Of a stretch of DNA of 64,000 bases, positions 37,363 to 51,283 are shown piece by piece. Position 1 is the first letter of the stretch. Every line of letters starts with the position of its first letter. The notes beneath the pieces were generated by a model. That model was not told the origin of the DNA, searched no databases, and saw only the letters and a program-made list of their open reading frames with translations. Source of the stretch: Kuschelorhynchus macadamiae. Its lineage: Eukaryota; Arthropoda; Insecta; Coleoptera; Curculionidae. Location: contig JAUTXW010000206.1 in NCBI GenBank assembly GCA_030620095.1, positions 1,304,001 through 1,368,000 of the forward strand. The letters run 5' to 3'. The translations under genes and the position numbers were made by a program.

Positions 37363-37432
<70 letters not shown>
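37363..37432. repeat. (TA)n microsatellite
   Basis: TA tract. The sequence on each side is found inverted around the (TA)n at 40026-40133. Confidence 0.95.
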
Positions 37433-37436
<4 letters not shown>

Positions 37437-37495
37437 TACCGAATTATTACTAGTTAAAAAAGACTTTTTCCGTTGCTTTTTTTGAGCTTCAGTTG

Positions 37496-37498
<3 letters not shown>

Positions 37499-37552
<54 letters not shown>

Positions 37553-37556
37553 TATA
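37499..37556. repeat. (TA)n microsatellite, insertion site of DD41D element
   Basis: TA tract immediately left of the ITm transposon. Confidence 0.95.
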
Positions 37557-37558
37557 TA

Positions 37559-39166
37559 CAGGGTGTTTCACAACTTATCCACGAAATTTTAACCACATAT
37601 GCACTGTTACGAAAGAAGTTCATTTCTAAAAAAAAAATGTAATAAAAGTCCTACAGAAATTCAGTTATAATTCTGAGTGTCAATAACAAAATGAAAAATA
37701 AATATCTGTATTTTGCGCTCATCACTCAGTCACCGTTGCGATATCACAACACTCATTAATAATTTCTTGTAGCAAATGTTGTACCAATTCACTAAAGAAA
37801 ACAAAATACCAGGAATTTTTTGTTTTTTCATATTGATAAGAGCATGTAAATAATGTTTAATCTGTATCGTGAGTGATCTGAATGAACAACGGTCGGTTTT
37901 TGTGAATTTAAAAAAAGTATTTTGCGATTTATGTTTTTCGATATTTATTAAAAATGACACATGTGTACAGTAATGAGGAGTTAGTGGATATTGTTTTAGC
38001 GCACGGAGAAGCAGGGCAAAATTCGCAAGCGGCTTCTCGTTTCCGAATAGGCACATACCACATCCACAAACGTTTACTTCAATTGTTTTACATGCACGTG
38101 CTAGTGGAGATTTGCCCCCAGACGTGGGGTGGATGGGGGTCGGGTTCGCCCACAACGCGTTTTAAACGCCGAAGAAGAAAATTTGCATATTGTGGAAAAA
38201 AATCCAGGAATAAGCACGAGGAGGTTAGCCCAACAGGTACCAGAAGTCTCACAAGCGACAGCGTGGCGCATATTACATGAAGCCCAACTGTACCCTTATC
38301 ACGTCCAGACAGTCCAGGCGTTGCTACCCACAGATTACCCCCTCAGAATAAGATTTTGTGAGTGGTTGTTGCAAAAAAATGCTCGAAATGCCCGTTTTAC
38401 AACTGATATTTTCGCCACCAATGAATCAATTTTTACTCGTAATGGTATAACCAATCTTCACAATACACACGTTTGGTCCTTTGAATATCCTCACGCAATA
38501 GTCCAGACAAACTTCCAACATCGTTTTTCTTTAAACATGTGGTCAGGTATTGTCGATGAACGTCTAATTGGACCGTTCATATTGCCAGATCGGAAGGATG
38601 GTCACCAGTATTTGGAATTTCTTCGGAATGATTTGCCGGTCCTTCTTAAAGATGTGCCATTGGCGGTCCGAGCAATGATGTGATTTCTGCACGATGGGGC
38701 ACCTCCGCATTTTCGTTTAGAAGTTCGTAAGTTTTTGAATGAGGTACAGCAGATACGCTGGATCGGTAGGGGTGGACCAATTACATGGCCTCCACGGTCT
38801 CCCGATCTAAATCCTCTGGACTTCTTTTTATGGGGATACTTAAAAAACGAGGTATACCGTATTCCAGTTCAGAATATTGAAGATCTGCGTGACCGAATCA
38901 CAGTGGCTGCCGATAATTTGAGACTTCAAGCACAGCAGGAAGGAGGTGTATTTCAGTTAGTGCGGCGAAATTGGATTAGATGCGCCCAAGCTTGCATTGA
39001 AGCCAACGGAAACAATTTTGAATAGCTTTTATAAGTAAGTGAACTGGTAAACTATATTATTTTATTAGATTTCTGTACGACTTTTATTACATTTTTTTTT
39101 GAGAAATCAACTTCTTTCGTAACAGTACATATGTGGTTAAAATTTCGTGGATAAGTTGTGAAACAC

Positions 39167-39169
<3 letters not shown>
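37559..39169 (+). mobile_element. DD41D-type ITm transposon
   Basis: The element is about 1.61 kb. Left terminal inverted repeat 37559-37670 (GGGTGTTTCACAACTTATCC...) pairs with the right repeat at 39069-39169 over about 100 bp with few differences. Both ends lie in TA dinucleotides of (TA)n tracts, consistent with a TA target. One transposase gene fills the interior. The outermost two bases differ between ends (CA at the left, G at the right). Confidence 0.85.
37954..39025 (+). pseudogene. DD41D ITm transposase, inactivated
   Basis: The start at 37954 opens a DUF4817-like helix-turn-helix (YSNEELVDIVLAHGEAGQNS). A shift around 38100-38150 moves reading to the frame 38129-38683, which holds VEKNPGISTRRLAQQVPEVS (second helix-turn-helix), IFATNESIFTRNGITNLHN, HVWSFEYPHA, NFQHRFSLNMWSGI and LIGPFILPDR. 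A TGA at 38681-38683 interrupts just before FLHDGAPPHF. The frame then continues to 39025 with WPPRSPDLNPLDFFLWGYL. Between the aspartate of HDGAPPH and that of NPLDFF there are 41 residues, defining DD41D spacing. The first catalytic aspartate, expected in ATDES, is asparagine. With a frameshift, a stop and a lost catalytic residue, it cannot be active. Transposase would act in the nucleus at the element ends. Confidence 0.85.

Positions 39170-39251
<82 letters not shown>
39170..39251. repeat. (TA)n microsatellite
   Basis: TA tract immediately right of the DD41D transposon. Confidence 0.95.
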
Positions 39252-41290
<2,039 letters not shown>

Positions 41291-41667
41291 TATATATATT
41301 TTTTTCTAATCTAACGTTCAATGATTTTTGTATTCCATTTTTATGTTTTCCTTTTATTTTCGAATTTCAGCTAGGTACAAACTTTTGTTTTTTAAATGGA
41401 ACCCCCAATATGATTACTAGACACATTTGTTGCATACATTTAAATTAAAAAAAAAGCAATGCGTTTATAAAATTATTTTATAATATAAAGTACCGTGATT
41501 TAACACAAACAATTAAGTTATGGCCAAGTAATTTGGTTTGGTTGCTTGAATTTGTGCTTTGTGATGATGTGATCTTGCATTTAAATATCTGTCGGTGTGT
41601 GTTGGTTTTCTATACACGGTGTATTCGGGATGTGCGTTATTCAATTTTGTTTTCTGCTATCTCTAGA

Positions 41668-41895
41668 TTAAATTGTGTTCAGGGATGCATTAAATTTACG
41701 TGAGTATATAAAAATTTCAAGCTCTGTATGACCATGTTGCCACATAATAAATATGTCATCCACATAACGAACCCATAACTTCTTCTTTAAGCTCGCTTTC
41801 TTAAAAGCTATTTTTTCGAAAAGTATCATAAATAAATTCGCTACTAATGTTGAAAGCGAGGACCCCACTGGAGCACCATCTATTTGTTTATTCAT
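41668..41895 (-). pseudogene. PLE family 2 RT fragment, copy E
   Basis: NKQIDGAPVGSSLSTLVANL then LWVRYVDDIFIMWQHGHTEL on the minus strand. The catalytic pair is intact, but the N-terminal RT is missing. The region equivalent to the FLDVLV block of copy C is deleted near 41650, though YRKPTHTD-like sequence follows at about 41625-41580 in another frame. Confidence 0.7.
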
Positions 41896-42282
41896 TTATC
41901 CGTCAAATAAAAATAAGTATTTCATATGTATTTATGTCTATATATTTTTTTATATATTCGGTATTTTGCCAATTCTTTATAGCTTCTTCAAGAGTAATAA
42001 CTACAAAATTAAAAAAGAACTACCAAACATTATTTGCAAGAGATTGCGATTATTTTTAAATTTGACAGAAATAACTGGATAAAATTGTTTTATATTTAAG
42101 TTTATGCGACTATTTCTGTTTAATTTAAAAATAGTCGTAATCTCTTAGAAATTATGTTTGATAGTCCTTTTTTAATGCTATACTTATTATTCCTGAAGAA
42201 GCTAGTAAAGAATTGCTCAAATATAGAGAATTTATAAAAATATATAGACATAAATACATATAAAATTCTTATTTTTATTTAT

Positions 42283-42680
42283 TCCAGTGGGGTCCTCGCT
42301 TTCAACATTAGTCGCGAATTTATTTATGATACTTTTCAAAAAAGTAGCTCTTGAGAAAGCAAGCTTGAAGAACAAGTTATGGGTTCATTACGTGGATGAC
42401 ATATTTATTATATGGCAACATGGTGATACAGAGCTTGAAATTTTTCTATAGTCATGTAAATTTATTGCATTCCAGAATACAACTTATTCTAGAAATAGCA
42501 TAAAACAAGAAACTTCTATTTTTAGATGTTCTGGTTACAAAATTGCATAACGGACATCTCGAATATACCGAGTATAGAAAACCAACACATACCGACAGAT
42601 ATTTAAATGCAAGATCACATCTTCACAAAGCACAAACTCAAGCTGTGGCCAAACCAAACCAAACTACTTGGTCATAACTT
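42283..42680 (+). pseudogene. PLE family 2 RT fragment, copy F
   Basis: Plus-strand copy with SGVLA-like start region, WVHYVDDIFIIWQHGDTELE and, after a stop at about 42450 and frame changes, LFLDVLVTKLHNGHLEYTEY and RKPTHTDRYLNARSH. It is the inverted partner of copy E and closely matches copy C. Confidence 0.7.
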
Positions 42681-43154
42681 AATTGCTTATGCTAAATCAC
42701 GGTACTTTAGATTATAAAATAATTATATAAACGCTGTGCTTTTTTTTTAAATTTAAATGTATGCAACAAATGTGTCAAGTAATCATATACTGGGGATCCC
42801 ATTTAAAAAACAAAAGTTTGTACCTACCTGAAATTCGAAAATACAAGAAAATATGAAAATGGAATACAAAAATCATTGAACGTTAGATTAGAAAAATATA
42901 TATGTAAAGAAATAGTTAGCATTATGATAACATCATTTCCAATTTTTTTTTTATTTCAGAATATTTTCTATTACAGTTTTGGTTTTTCTAATAGGATACA
43001 CTAGCTGTATGTTTGCTTATTTTGATTTACTATGACTTTTTCGGTTCAACCATTTGTCAAAATAGAACGTTTTTGTACCACGGATGACTAGACATAAAGT
43101 AGATCTTATCTGCCGATCCTTTTAAATTTAAAAGTATTGTAGGATACAACATAT

Positions 43155-43205
<51 letters not shown>
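43155..43205. repeat. (TA)n microsatellite
   Basis: TA tract between the PLE palindrome and the 5' end of LINE copy 2. Confidence 0.95.
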
Positions 43206-43207
<2 letters not shown>

Positions 43208-43408
43208 TTATTTCAATGGCGTTCGTAGAGTGAACAACAACAGTCGTACGTTGTTATAAAATTGCTCAAAACACATAATTAAAATTGCAAATAATTATTT
43301 TCGTTTAGTACTCTGTGCTGTTAACTAATAGAGAGACCTACTTCCAAGTTTTCGCCAATTTTTCTAAAGAAAAGTCAAGGGAAACTCCTATTTCCACCTT
43401 CGTATAAC

Positions 43409-43943
43409 ATGGTTTTAAGGAAGCAATTCATTTCCGACGTAGAGGAGGTGTTAGTGGCAGCATTTAGCAAAGAAGACATCATTAAACATCTGAGTAAGTC
43501 CATAGCTGATTGCATTTTCAAAAAGTTTGAATCAGAGTTTAAAGAAATCAAAGACGAAATCAGAGACATTCGAAAGGAATTTAAAGAATTCAGGGAACTT
43601 ACAGCTAAAAACGAAATGCGTTATCAACAAAAGATAAATAACCTTGAACAAGGTGCTCGCTGCAAAAACATAATACATTTTGGTTTACAAACAAAAATAT
43701 TGAAAAACAAGCGGTAGATATATTCAACAACAAACTTTACGTAAATTTAAGTGATAGCGATGTTGAAGCCAGTCACAGAATTGGAAAAATTAACAAGAAG
43801 AAAAACAGAGGCGTACTGGTGACTCTTAGTAACTATAAACTTAAAAACAAGATATATTCGATTAAAAAATAATTGAAGGGGACAGGACTAACAATAAAAG
43901 AAGATCTCACCGCGTATTATTTACAAATATTCAATGAAGCGTG
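43409..43943 (+). pseudogene. LINE ORF1, 5' part, interrupted
   Basis: The ATG at 43409 starts the native N-terminus (VLRKQFISDVEEVLVAAF). The coiled coil follows (FKEIKDEIRDIRKEFKEFRE), then ARCKNII. The frame shifts near 43690; the adjoining frame carries QAVDIFNNKL, ASHRIGK and GVLVTLSNYKLKNKIYSIKK, then has a TAA at about 43870 where copy 1 has GAA. It is finally cut by the errantivirus after NEA. Lesions independent of those in copy 1 show that both copies were decaying separately. The 3' part of the reading frame is at 51482-51597. Confidence 0.8.
43940..43943. repeat. errantivirus target site duplication, left (CGTG)
   Basis: CGTG precedes the 5' LTR and is repeated at 51482-51485. 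In the uninterrupted LINE copy 1 the same place reads GAAGCGTGCGAAAA with one CGTG, confirming a 4-bp duplication. CGTG fits the pyrimidine-purine-pyrimidine-purine targets of errantiviruses. Confidence 0.9.
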
Positions 43944-44126
43944 AGTTATGTCACGTTCCATCCCCAAGAACTGCTGAGCCAGCGGATCCTATGTCAACGA
44001 GGCTGTTATAATATTACGCTTCAGCGGAGCCGAGTCAGTCAGTCAGAAGAAGCCATTTTGAATACATATATTTTGTACGTTTTTTTACTTTTTAAAAAGG
44101 GAAACCGTCGGTGGTGTTAGTTAACT
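43944..44126 (+). repeat. 5' LTR (183 bp)
   Basis: AGTTATGTCACG...GTTAGTTAACT. It contains a TATA-like TTATAATATTA at 44006-44016 and an initiator cluster TCAGTCAGTCAG at 44035-44046, about 30 bases further on. Compared with the 3' LTR it is 15 bp shorter after TTTTGTAC, and the lost segment includes the AATAAA signal. Otherwise the two are identical. Confidence 0.92.
44035..44046 (+). promoter_or_regulatory. LTR initiator (TCAGTC repeats)
   Basis: TCAGTCAGTCAG matches the arthropod Inr (TCAGTY) used by gypsy-type LTRs and lies about 30 bases after the TATA-like element. This is the probable start of genomic RNA. Confidence 0.5.
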
Positions 44127-44137
44127 GGCGCAGTCGG
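44126..44137 (+). promoter_or_regulatory. primer binding site, tRNA-Ser type
   Basis: TGGCGCAGTCGG overlaps the last base of the 5' LTR. It is complementary to the 3' end of insect tRNA-Ser, the primer used by 17.6/297-type errantiviruses. Confidence 0.75.
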
Positions 44138-44437
44138 AACGGATTTTCGGAAATCGATACATATCGACTGTATTGATTTTTCCGTTTCTACGGATTAACC
44201 GGAAAAGAACAATTTGTTGTGACGTTGTCGGAGGTGCTTGAAGCAGAGTGAAATTTTCCGAACATCGAAAATTTCCAATCTATCGCAGAACTGTGGATTA
44301 CCATCGAACAGCTGACCAACGGAGGATAGGACCAATATCGCCTGTCTTCGCAAGGACAAAGATTTGGGGAAGGACCTCAATCGCCCAACCAAAGCTTGCC
44401 TTATAGAAATGACCAGAGTTGCCCTTCAAATACTTCT

Positions 44438-44443
44438 GTAAGT
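44438..44443 (+). promoter_or_regulatory. candidate splice donor for env mRNA
   Basis: TCT|GTAAGT is a near-consensus donor located after an upstream ATG (44409) and before the first in-frame gag ATG (44462). A matching acceptor is at 49606-49607. Errantiviruses make env from a spliced subgenomic RNA. Confidence 0.5.
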
Positions 44444-44461
44444 GTAATTGATTTACTCTTG

Positions 44462-45875
44462 ATGTCTATTGAAAATATTATCGCGGAATTACAAGGTTTA
44501 AAAATTTCGACACCTTCAACTGACTCTGTTTCTAATACAAATTTAGAGGCATTAGATTTAAATACAAACACAAACTCAAATAATATTAGTGAAAATTTAG
44601 AATCTACAAATTTAGATATCAATAATCAATCAATAAATAATTTAATTACAAGCAATATGGCTCAATTTAAGCCAGAGTACCTAAATTGTGTCCCTGTTTT
44701 TGATGGAAATCCGAATGATTTAAATAGGTATCTTTCAACTTGCCAATCACTTATCGATAGTTTTTATGATACGAATAATGCACAAAATTTTCAAAACATT
44801 TATTTACTTAACTCTATAATAGGGAAACTTACTGGCCATGCAAAATTAGTTGCAAATATTCAAAATGTTGGTACGTGGGAAAGTCTGAAGGACACCCTGC
44901 GTCGTAATTTTGCGGATCATAGAGATGAAGCTTGTTTAAATAGAGACTTGGTTATGATGAAACAATTACCGAATGAAAAGCCTAATGATTTCTATGATAG
45001 AGTATTACACATTTTAAATCTGTTATGTTCATATATAGATTCACATATACTATACTATATATACTATATCTGCGAAAAATTTAAAACGCGAGCTATATAA
45101 TGATCTTGCTCTTAAAACTTTCTTATCAGGGCTAAAAGAACCGCTTGGTACAACCATAAGGTGTATGCGGCCAGAAAACTTAATGCAAGCATTGCAATTT
45201 GTAACCCAAGAATACAATATACACTATTTTCAGAATCAAACCAAATCTAGTCCAGCAATCCCAAAAAATAGTAATTTTAGGCCCATGCAACATAATTTTA
45301 ATAGTTTTCAACCCAATTTCGCAATAAACCAAAATCGGCCTTTTAATTCGCAAACACCACACAACGCTTTTAGACCCAGCTTTCCAACACAACCTATAAA
45401 TGTGCGCCCAAACCCAAATAGGCCACAACCAAAATATTTTTCGAACTCTCAAGTTTTCGGCAAACCTGGCAACAGAACAAACGTTTTTAAACCAAACCAA
45501 CAGAAACAATTACAAACACCCACGCCTATGTCGGGGATGGAGACGTCGGTCTTTAAACCCTTGCCTAGCACATCAAATTATAACCCTCCAAAATTAGTTT
45601 TTGAAGAGGTCTATAATGCCGAAACTCAAGATCTATACCAACCAGAGCAACTCTCATATGACGATAGCCAATATTGCCAATATAATCAAAATGATCAATA
45701 TCAGTATCAATATTATGACCAAAATAATTCTTATTCTTATGTAAATAATGAATATAAGGAAGCAAATGTCCAATCTGACATATATAATACCGCGCCTCTT
45801 GAACAATATTCTTATGAAGAAACAACCGAAAATAAGGAAAATTTTCGGAACCCGACGCAACAAGACAAAAAGACT
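44462..45875 (+). pseudogene. gag: errantivirus gag, one frameshift
   Basis: The first in-frame ATG is 44462 (codons upstream to 44396 lack ATG). The N-terminal part runs to a stop at 45098-45100. A TA-rich expansion at about 45030-45067 shifts the frame, and the second part continues from about 45070 to the stop at 45876. Blocks include QFKPEYLNCVPVFDGNPNDL (capsid start), LTGHAKLVANIQNVGTW, then across the break ELYNDLALKTFLSGLKEPLG and RPENLMQALQFVTQEY. The C-terminal third is rich in Asn, Gln, Pro and Tyr, with no CCHC zinc knuckle, as in several errantivirus Gag proteins. Gag forms the particle and packages RNA. Pol overlaps the end of gag in the -1 frame, with an A-run before the stop as a possible slip site. 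Confidence 0.85.
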
Positions 45876-45898
45876 TAACTGAAGTAATTTCATTTAAT

Positions 45899-48800
45899 AT
45901 GTCTAATTCTAGCGAACTCTCCTATATCGTATTTCCCGAAACAAATTTAAAAATACTAATAGACTCAGGTTCGACTAGATCATTTATCGACCCAAATATT
46001 GCCAAAAAATTATATCCCAATTGTATAATTAATGACCCATTTTTGGTTTCAACAGTATTCCAAAAATCGGCTCATCAATACAGCGCTTTTATACCTTCAT
46101 CAAAAATATTTAATTTACCCGTAAACAAGAATATGAAATTTTATCTCTTTAAATTCCACAATGTGTTCGACGGTCTCCTAGGACTCGACAATCTTAAACT
46201 TTTGCAAGCCAACCTTGACTATCATAAGGGATTCCTAGAAACACCTTATGCGCGAGTTAAATTGCAATTTCAAAAAACACAAAATCAAATACATTGTATA
46301 ACAATTCCGCCTCGTGTCGAGCAAGTTATAAAAATCAAGACTTCCATAAAAAATGGTGACATAAGAATACCTCATCAAAAATTACATAACTGCGAGATAC
46401 CGGAGTGTTTATCAGTTGCGAGAAAAGGCATTGCGATAACAACAGTGTTAAATAACACTTGCGAGCCCGTAACGTTAGATCTCTCAGAGACGATTACCGT
46501 GGAAAAGTTTAATTCAAATGAATTACGTGAGATCGAGTTAAATAACTTTGATGACTGTCCCAAATCAAAATTAGATTTTTCTAAATTTCGCATAGACCAT
46601 TTAAATGATGAAGAAAGAATTAAAATTTTAAAATTAATTCATGAATACTCGGACATATTTTATAATGAAAACGACCCGTTAACTTTCACTAGCAAAATAA
46701 AACATCGAATTAGAACGTCAGATGAGATACCGGTGTATACAAAATCATACCGCTACCCCTTTATACACAAAAAAGAGGTGGAAAACCAAATAAAAAAGAT
46801 GCTAGACCAAAAAATTATACAACCTAGTAGTTCTCCGTGGAGCTCACCCATCTGGGTGGTCCCTAAGAAGGCAGATGCCTCGGGGGTGGCTAAATATAGG
46901 GTAGTTTTAGATTATAGGGGTGTAAATTTTAAGACCCTTGATGATCGTTATCCGCTCCCTAATATTACAGACTTATTAGACAAATTAGGCAAATGCCAAT
47001 ATTTTACAGCCTTAGATTTGGCTAGTGGATTTCATCAAATTCAAGTACACGACAGTGACATTGAAAAAACGGCGTTTAGCACCGAGAATGGGCACTATGA
47101 ATTTTTGCGAATGCCATTCGGGCTGAAAAACGCCCCCGCAACGTTTCAGCGGGTAATGGACAACATTCTTCGCGGAATTCAGAACGAAAAATGCTTAGTA
47201 TACCTAGATGACACAATAGTCTTTTCTACATCACTTCAAGAACATTTAGAACGATTAAGAAGTGTTTTTCAGCGTCTGCGTGAGTCTAATTTTAAAATCC
47301 AATTAGATAAATCGGAATTCTTGCGAAAAGAAGTAGCGTATCTTGGCCATGTAGTCACAGCAAATGGCGTTAAACCAAACCCGGACAAGATAGAAGCTAT
47401 CAAAAAATTTCCGATTCCTAAAACAACGAAACAGATTAAGGGTTTCTTAGGATTGTTAGGGTATTATAGGCGATTCATTAAGAACTTCGCGGGAATAACA
47501 AAGCCACTTACTAGGTGTTTAAAAAAAGGTGCCACTATAGAACATAATAAAGAATTCTTAGAATGTGTCGATATGTGTAAAAATTTGCTAGTAAATGAAC
47601 CTATACTACAGTACCCAGACTTCTCAAAACCCTTTAACTTAACCACAGATGCAACTAACGTGGGTATTGGGAGTGTCCTCTCACAGGGTGTAATTGGACA
47701 AGACCTGCCTGTAGCGTACGCATCAAGGACACTAAATGATTCCGAAAGGAATTATTCGACAATCGAAAAAGAGCTCCTGGCAATTGTCTGGGCCACCAAG
47801 TATTTTCGTCCGTACATATTTGGCAGAAAAATAAATTTAATAACTGACCATAAGCCACTTCAATGGCTTTTCTCCTTAAAGGATCCTAGCTCTAAATTAC
47901 TAAGATGGCGAATTAAACTAGACGAGTACGATTACAACATAATATACAAAAAGGGTAAATTAAACACAAACGCCGATGCTCTTTCTCGAATTGAACTGCA
48001 TAAAAAAGAGACAACGGAAGACTTCCCACTAAAACAATATATCGAAGAATTTAACCGAGAATTACAAGAAAACCTAAGGGAAGAAGAAAATCTAGACCAA
48101 ATGTCTACCGTAGCACAAGCTGATGATAATGACCTCGCACAGATCAATGATATGAGAGCACATAAATCAGCTGACGACAAAACACCTGATGAAAATATGA
48201 CAGTACACACCAACGAAAGCGAAGATCCTATAGTAGGAATCCCTATCTGCGATATTCCCGTAAATTATGGTTCTAACCAAATAATTATTTCTTCAGTACT
48301 GCATTCCCCAGCAAAACCAAAAACTACCATTTTATTTGAGAAAAAACGTCGTATCAATATTCAAATATCCGAAAATAACTTTGACCAGGACATATTAACT
48401 TTTGTTAAAGAATTTATAATTCCCGATAAGCAATACCACTTATATTTCGAAAAACCGGAAATATACGAGCCATTTTGTGAGGTCATTCGAAAAACATTTA
48501 AATGGCCATCTTTAAAATTTAAAAGATGTATAAATAAATTGATAGACGTCACCGACAAGCAAAGCATTCCCGAAATAATACAAAACTATCACGAATCAAA
48601 AATCAATCATCGCGGCATTGATGAAACATTAAACCGAATTAAAGATAAATACTACTGGCCGCACTTAAAAAACTCTGTTCAAACATACATTAACAACTGC
48701 GAAATTTGCCAAAAAAGTAAATACGAACGTCACCCAATTAATATGCAAATGAATGTCACACCCACAGCTACCAAACCATTTGAAATCATACACTTAGACA

Positions 48801-49586
48801 CATATACACTTGAAAAAACCAAATTTTTAACTATAATAGATAGTTTCTCAAAATACGCCCAAGCATATGCACTCAAATCTCTCGCCGCCACTGAAGTGGT
48901 AGACAAACTACTGTTGTTTTTCTCTCATCACAGTATACCTAAACAAATCATAGTCGATAATGGTACCGAATTTAAAAATACTATGGTGACAGAACTTTTA
49001 AATCTACACAAAATTAAAATACATTTTTGTTCCCCTAATCACGCCCAGTCGAATGGTTTAGTCGAACGATTCCATTCCACTATAGCGGAGTATATACGCT
49101 TACTTAATAACCAAAATTTTAATAAAACACCAATAACACAAAAAATGATATACGCAGTTCTAGCGTACAATCATTCAATCCATTCAGCTATAAATTTAAA
49201 ACCAATCGATGTAATTAATGGTCATATCTCCCCAAATGACCCGTTTAATATTAACTTAGACCAAAGATTATTAAGTGATTACATTAACACCCACAAAGAA
49301 AAATCACAATTAATGTATTCAAATATAAACCAGAAAATTAATCGATCATAAAGAAAAACTTATCTCAAAAATCAACGAAAACCGCGATAACCCTGAATTA
49401 TATAGCCCAGACCAAAAAGTCTATATTAAGAAACACATAAGACAAAAACTCTCTGACAAATTTGCAGATCCTACAAAAGTCGAAGCAGTGAATCAAAATC
49501 GTAAAACCATATCAACTCAGTCTCATTCTAAAATTCATATGGATAATTTAAAACGCCCACTTAGACAAACGTACAACTTTGACTAA
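45899..49586 (+). pseudogene. pol: errantivirus pol (protease, RT, RNase H, integrase), one late frameshift
   Basis: An uninterrupted frame of 1150 codons runs 45899-49351. Protease has LIDSGSTRSFID with Asp22. RT has VVPKK, YRVVLDYRGVN, FTALDLASGFHQI, LRMPFGLKNAPATF and the catalytic YLDD at residues 435-438. RNase H has TTDATNVGIG (Asp584), STIEKELLAIV and TDHKPL. Integrase has a zinc region (about residues 890-945: H, H, then CEIC) and the triad Asp967, Asp1020, Glu1056, giving D-x52-D-x35-E. The frame ends in TAA at 49349-49351; the integrase tail continues in the next frame to a stop at 49584-49586. All core catalytic residues are present, so only the integrase C-terminus is affected. 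Translation is expected as a Gag-Pol fusion by -1 frameshifting. Confidence 0.9.
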
Positions 49587-49605
49587 AATATAAATATTAT
49601 ATTTC

Positions 49606-49607
49606 AG
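49606..49607 (+). promoter_or_regulatory. candidate splice acceptor for env mRNA
   Basis: TATTATATTTCAG|CC lies just after the pol tail stop (49586). Splicing from the donor at 44438 would join the short upstream ATG frame (44409) to a hydrophobic stretch here, as expected for an Env signal peptide. Confidence 0.45.
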
Positions 49608-51187
49608 CCTTATCGGGGCCGTTATCGGAGACGGAGGTAAAGTCACGATCAGACAGCTAGACGACAACCCAAGCAAAACTTAAAGAATACACCTTCACAC
49701 TTATACATTATTATGATTTAAATCCCATTATAGTACTAATTAACAAATTACATTATAAATCACAAAACATAACCAATTCCTTAATTACTCACAAAGAATA
49801 TTATGCTGAGTCGACTAATTATTTAAAAATATTAAAAATTACACAAGATAGGGTAGAAAACAAATTAAAAGAAATTATACCTCATCCTCAACGAAATAAA
49901 AGAGGCTTAGTAAATATAGTAGGCTCTGTTTTCAAAGTAGTGACAGGAAATTTAGATGCAGCCGATGGCGAACATTATGAAAAACTAATAAAAGAGTTAG
50001 AAGAAAATGAAAGTAAATTGGCTGAAAACATTCGAGACCAAAACTCAATTTCCTCAAGCGTCATCGACAAATTTAACACTACTATTCAACAAATAGGCCA
50101 AAATGAAAATCTTATCGAAAATAGAATAAATCAAATTAGCATAATCGTGCAAAAAACTACATATAGGGAAAACATACACTTTATTAAAGATATTCTAAAC
50201 CAAATTATCAATTTGTATGAAATCATAGATCTAATCCTACAGGATATTGAAAACTCGATAGCATTTTCTAAATTAAAAATTATTCATCCAAGTATAATAA
50301 AATTAACCGATCTGTCAAAAGAAATTACGAAACTTGGAAAAATAGTAGGTTTCAATAGATTACCTTTACCCACTGATCTAGAAAATATTTTCCACTATGA
50401 AAAACTAATTGAAATTAACTGTTTTATACTAAATAACAAAATAACGTACCTATTAAAGGTACCAATAGTTGCTCCTTACAATTTTGAATATTATCATTTA
50501 TATTCAATACCAGTGGCGCACCAGAGTCTGTTTAAGGTTGTCATACCGCATGATAAATATCTAATTAAAAATCAATTACACTACTCTCATCGAGGAACAC
50601 CATGCCAAGAAATACAGCCCAATCTGTTTATCTGCGAAAATGAAGAATTGAAAGAAATAAACCAATGGAGCCCCTGTGAAGTTCAGCTGTTACAGCCCAG
50701 TACAAGCCCCTCCACATGTAAACAAGTTGACGTCACTGTAACACGACCAGTCGCAAACCAACTAGATACTTCTAATAAATGGTTGCTCATTGTTCCTAGA
50801 AGTACAGCCATCGACATAAAATGTTCCCAGGAAGAAGAACATCAGAAGTTACACGGAAGTTACCTAGTTACTCTGCCTACCGGTTGCCGAGCCAAATTTG
50901 ATGGAATATCATTAATCAACAACGAGAGTCCAACCAAATTCGAGAAACAGCCAATAATCTTTCCTGATTTTGAAAAAACGCAGCCATACCTACCACTACT
51001 GAACTTAAGCATTCACTTGCAACAAATTAAGCTAGATGAATTACATGCAATAAAGAACAAGATTTCAAAAAAACCAACCACGAATTATTTTGGCAGAATC
51101 TCAAAATTACCCAGCTTATGGACAATTATAATTTACATTATTTTAATTATACTATGCGGCTATGCATTGTGCAAAGTGATGGTTTAA
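49608..51187 (+). pseudogene. env: errantivirus env (F-type fusion glycoprotein), one 5' frame break
   Basis: The main frame is open from 49661 to the stop at 51185-51187 but has no ATG in its first 280 bases, consistent with supply of the start by splicing. A furin-type site RNKR is at 49892-49903 and is followed directly by a hydrophobic, glycine-containing fusion peptide (GLVNIVGSVFK) and NLDAADGEHY, hallmarks of the baculovirus F / insect errantivirus Env family. The extracellular part contains several cysteines and N-x-[ST] sites. A single transmembrane helix (LWTIIIYIILIILCGYAL) lies near the C-terminus. The spliced leader frame enters a different phase and stops at about 49682, while the main frame has a TAG at 49658-49660, so one break separates leader and body. 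Confidence 0.85.
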
Positions 51188-51272
51188 AGAAAGTTCTTCA
51201 AGAAGACAACCACCCAGCCAGAAACTAGCCGCCCACCAATTGAACTACCCCATACCAGGTGTAGTTAAGTCT

Positions 51273-51283
51273 GAGGAGGGAGG
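51273..51283 (+). promoter_or_regulatory. polypurine tract
   Basis: GAGGAGGGAGG abuts the 3' LTR and would prime plus-strand DNA synthesis. Confidence 0.85.

Larger units (their letters stand above)
43206..43943 (+). mobile_element. LINE copy 2, 5' part (interrupted by the errantivirus)
   Basis: Plus-strand copy of the LINE seen inverted at 32.3-36.2 kb. It begins with about 200 bp of untranslated leader not present in copy 1 and continues into ORF1 up to the errantivirus insertion. The rest resumes at 51482. Confidence 0.8.

Noticed and set aside
37730..38155. 141-codon minus-strand frame
   Set aside because: It is antisense to the DD41D transposase start and left inverted repeat; a shadow frame.
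45180..45893. Minus-strand frames opposite gag
   Set aside because: Shadows of the Asn/Gln/Tyr-rich gag C-terminus.
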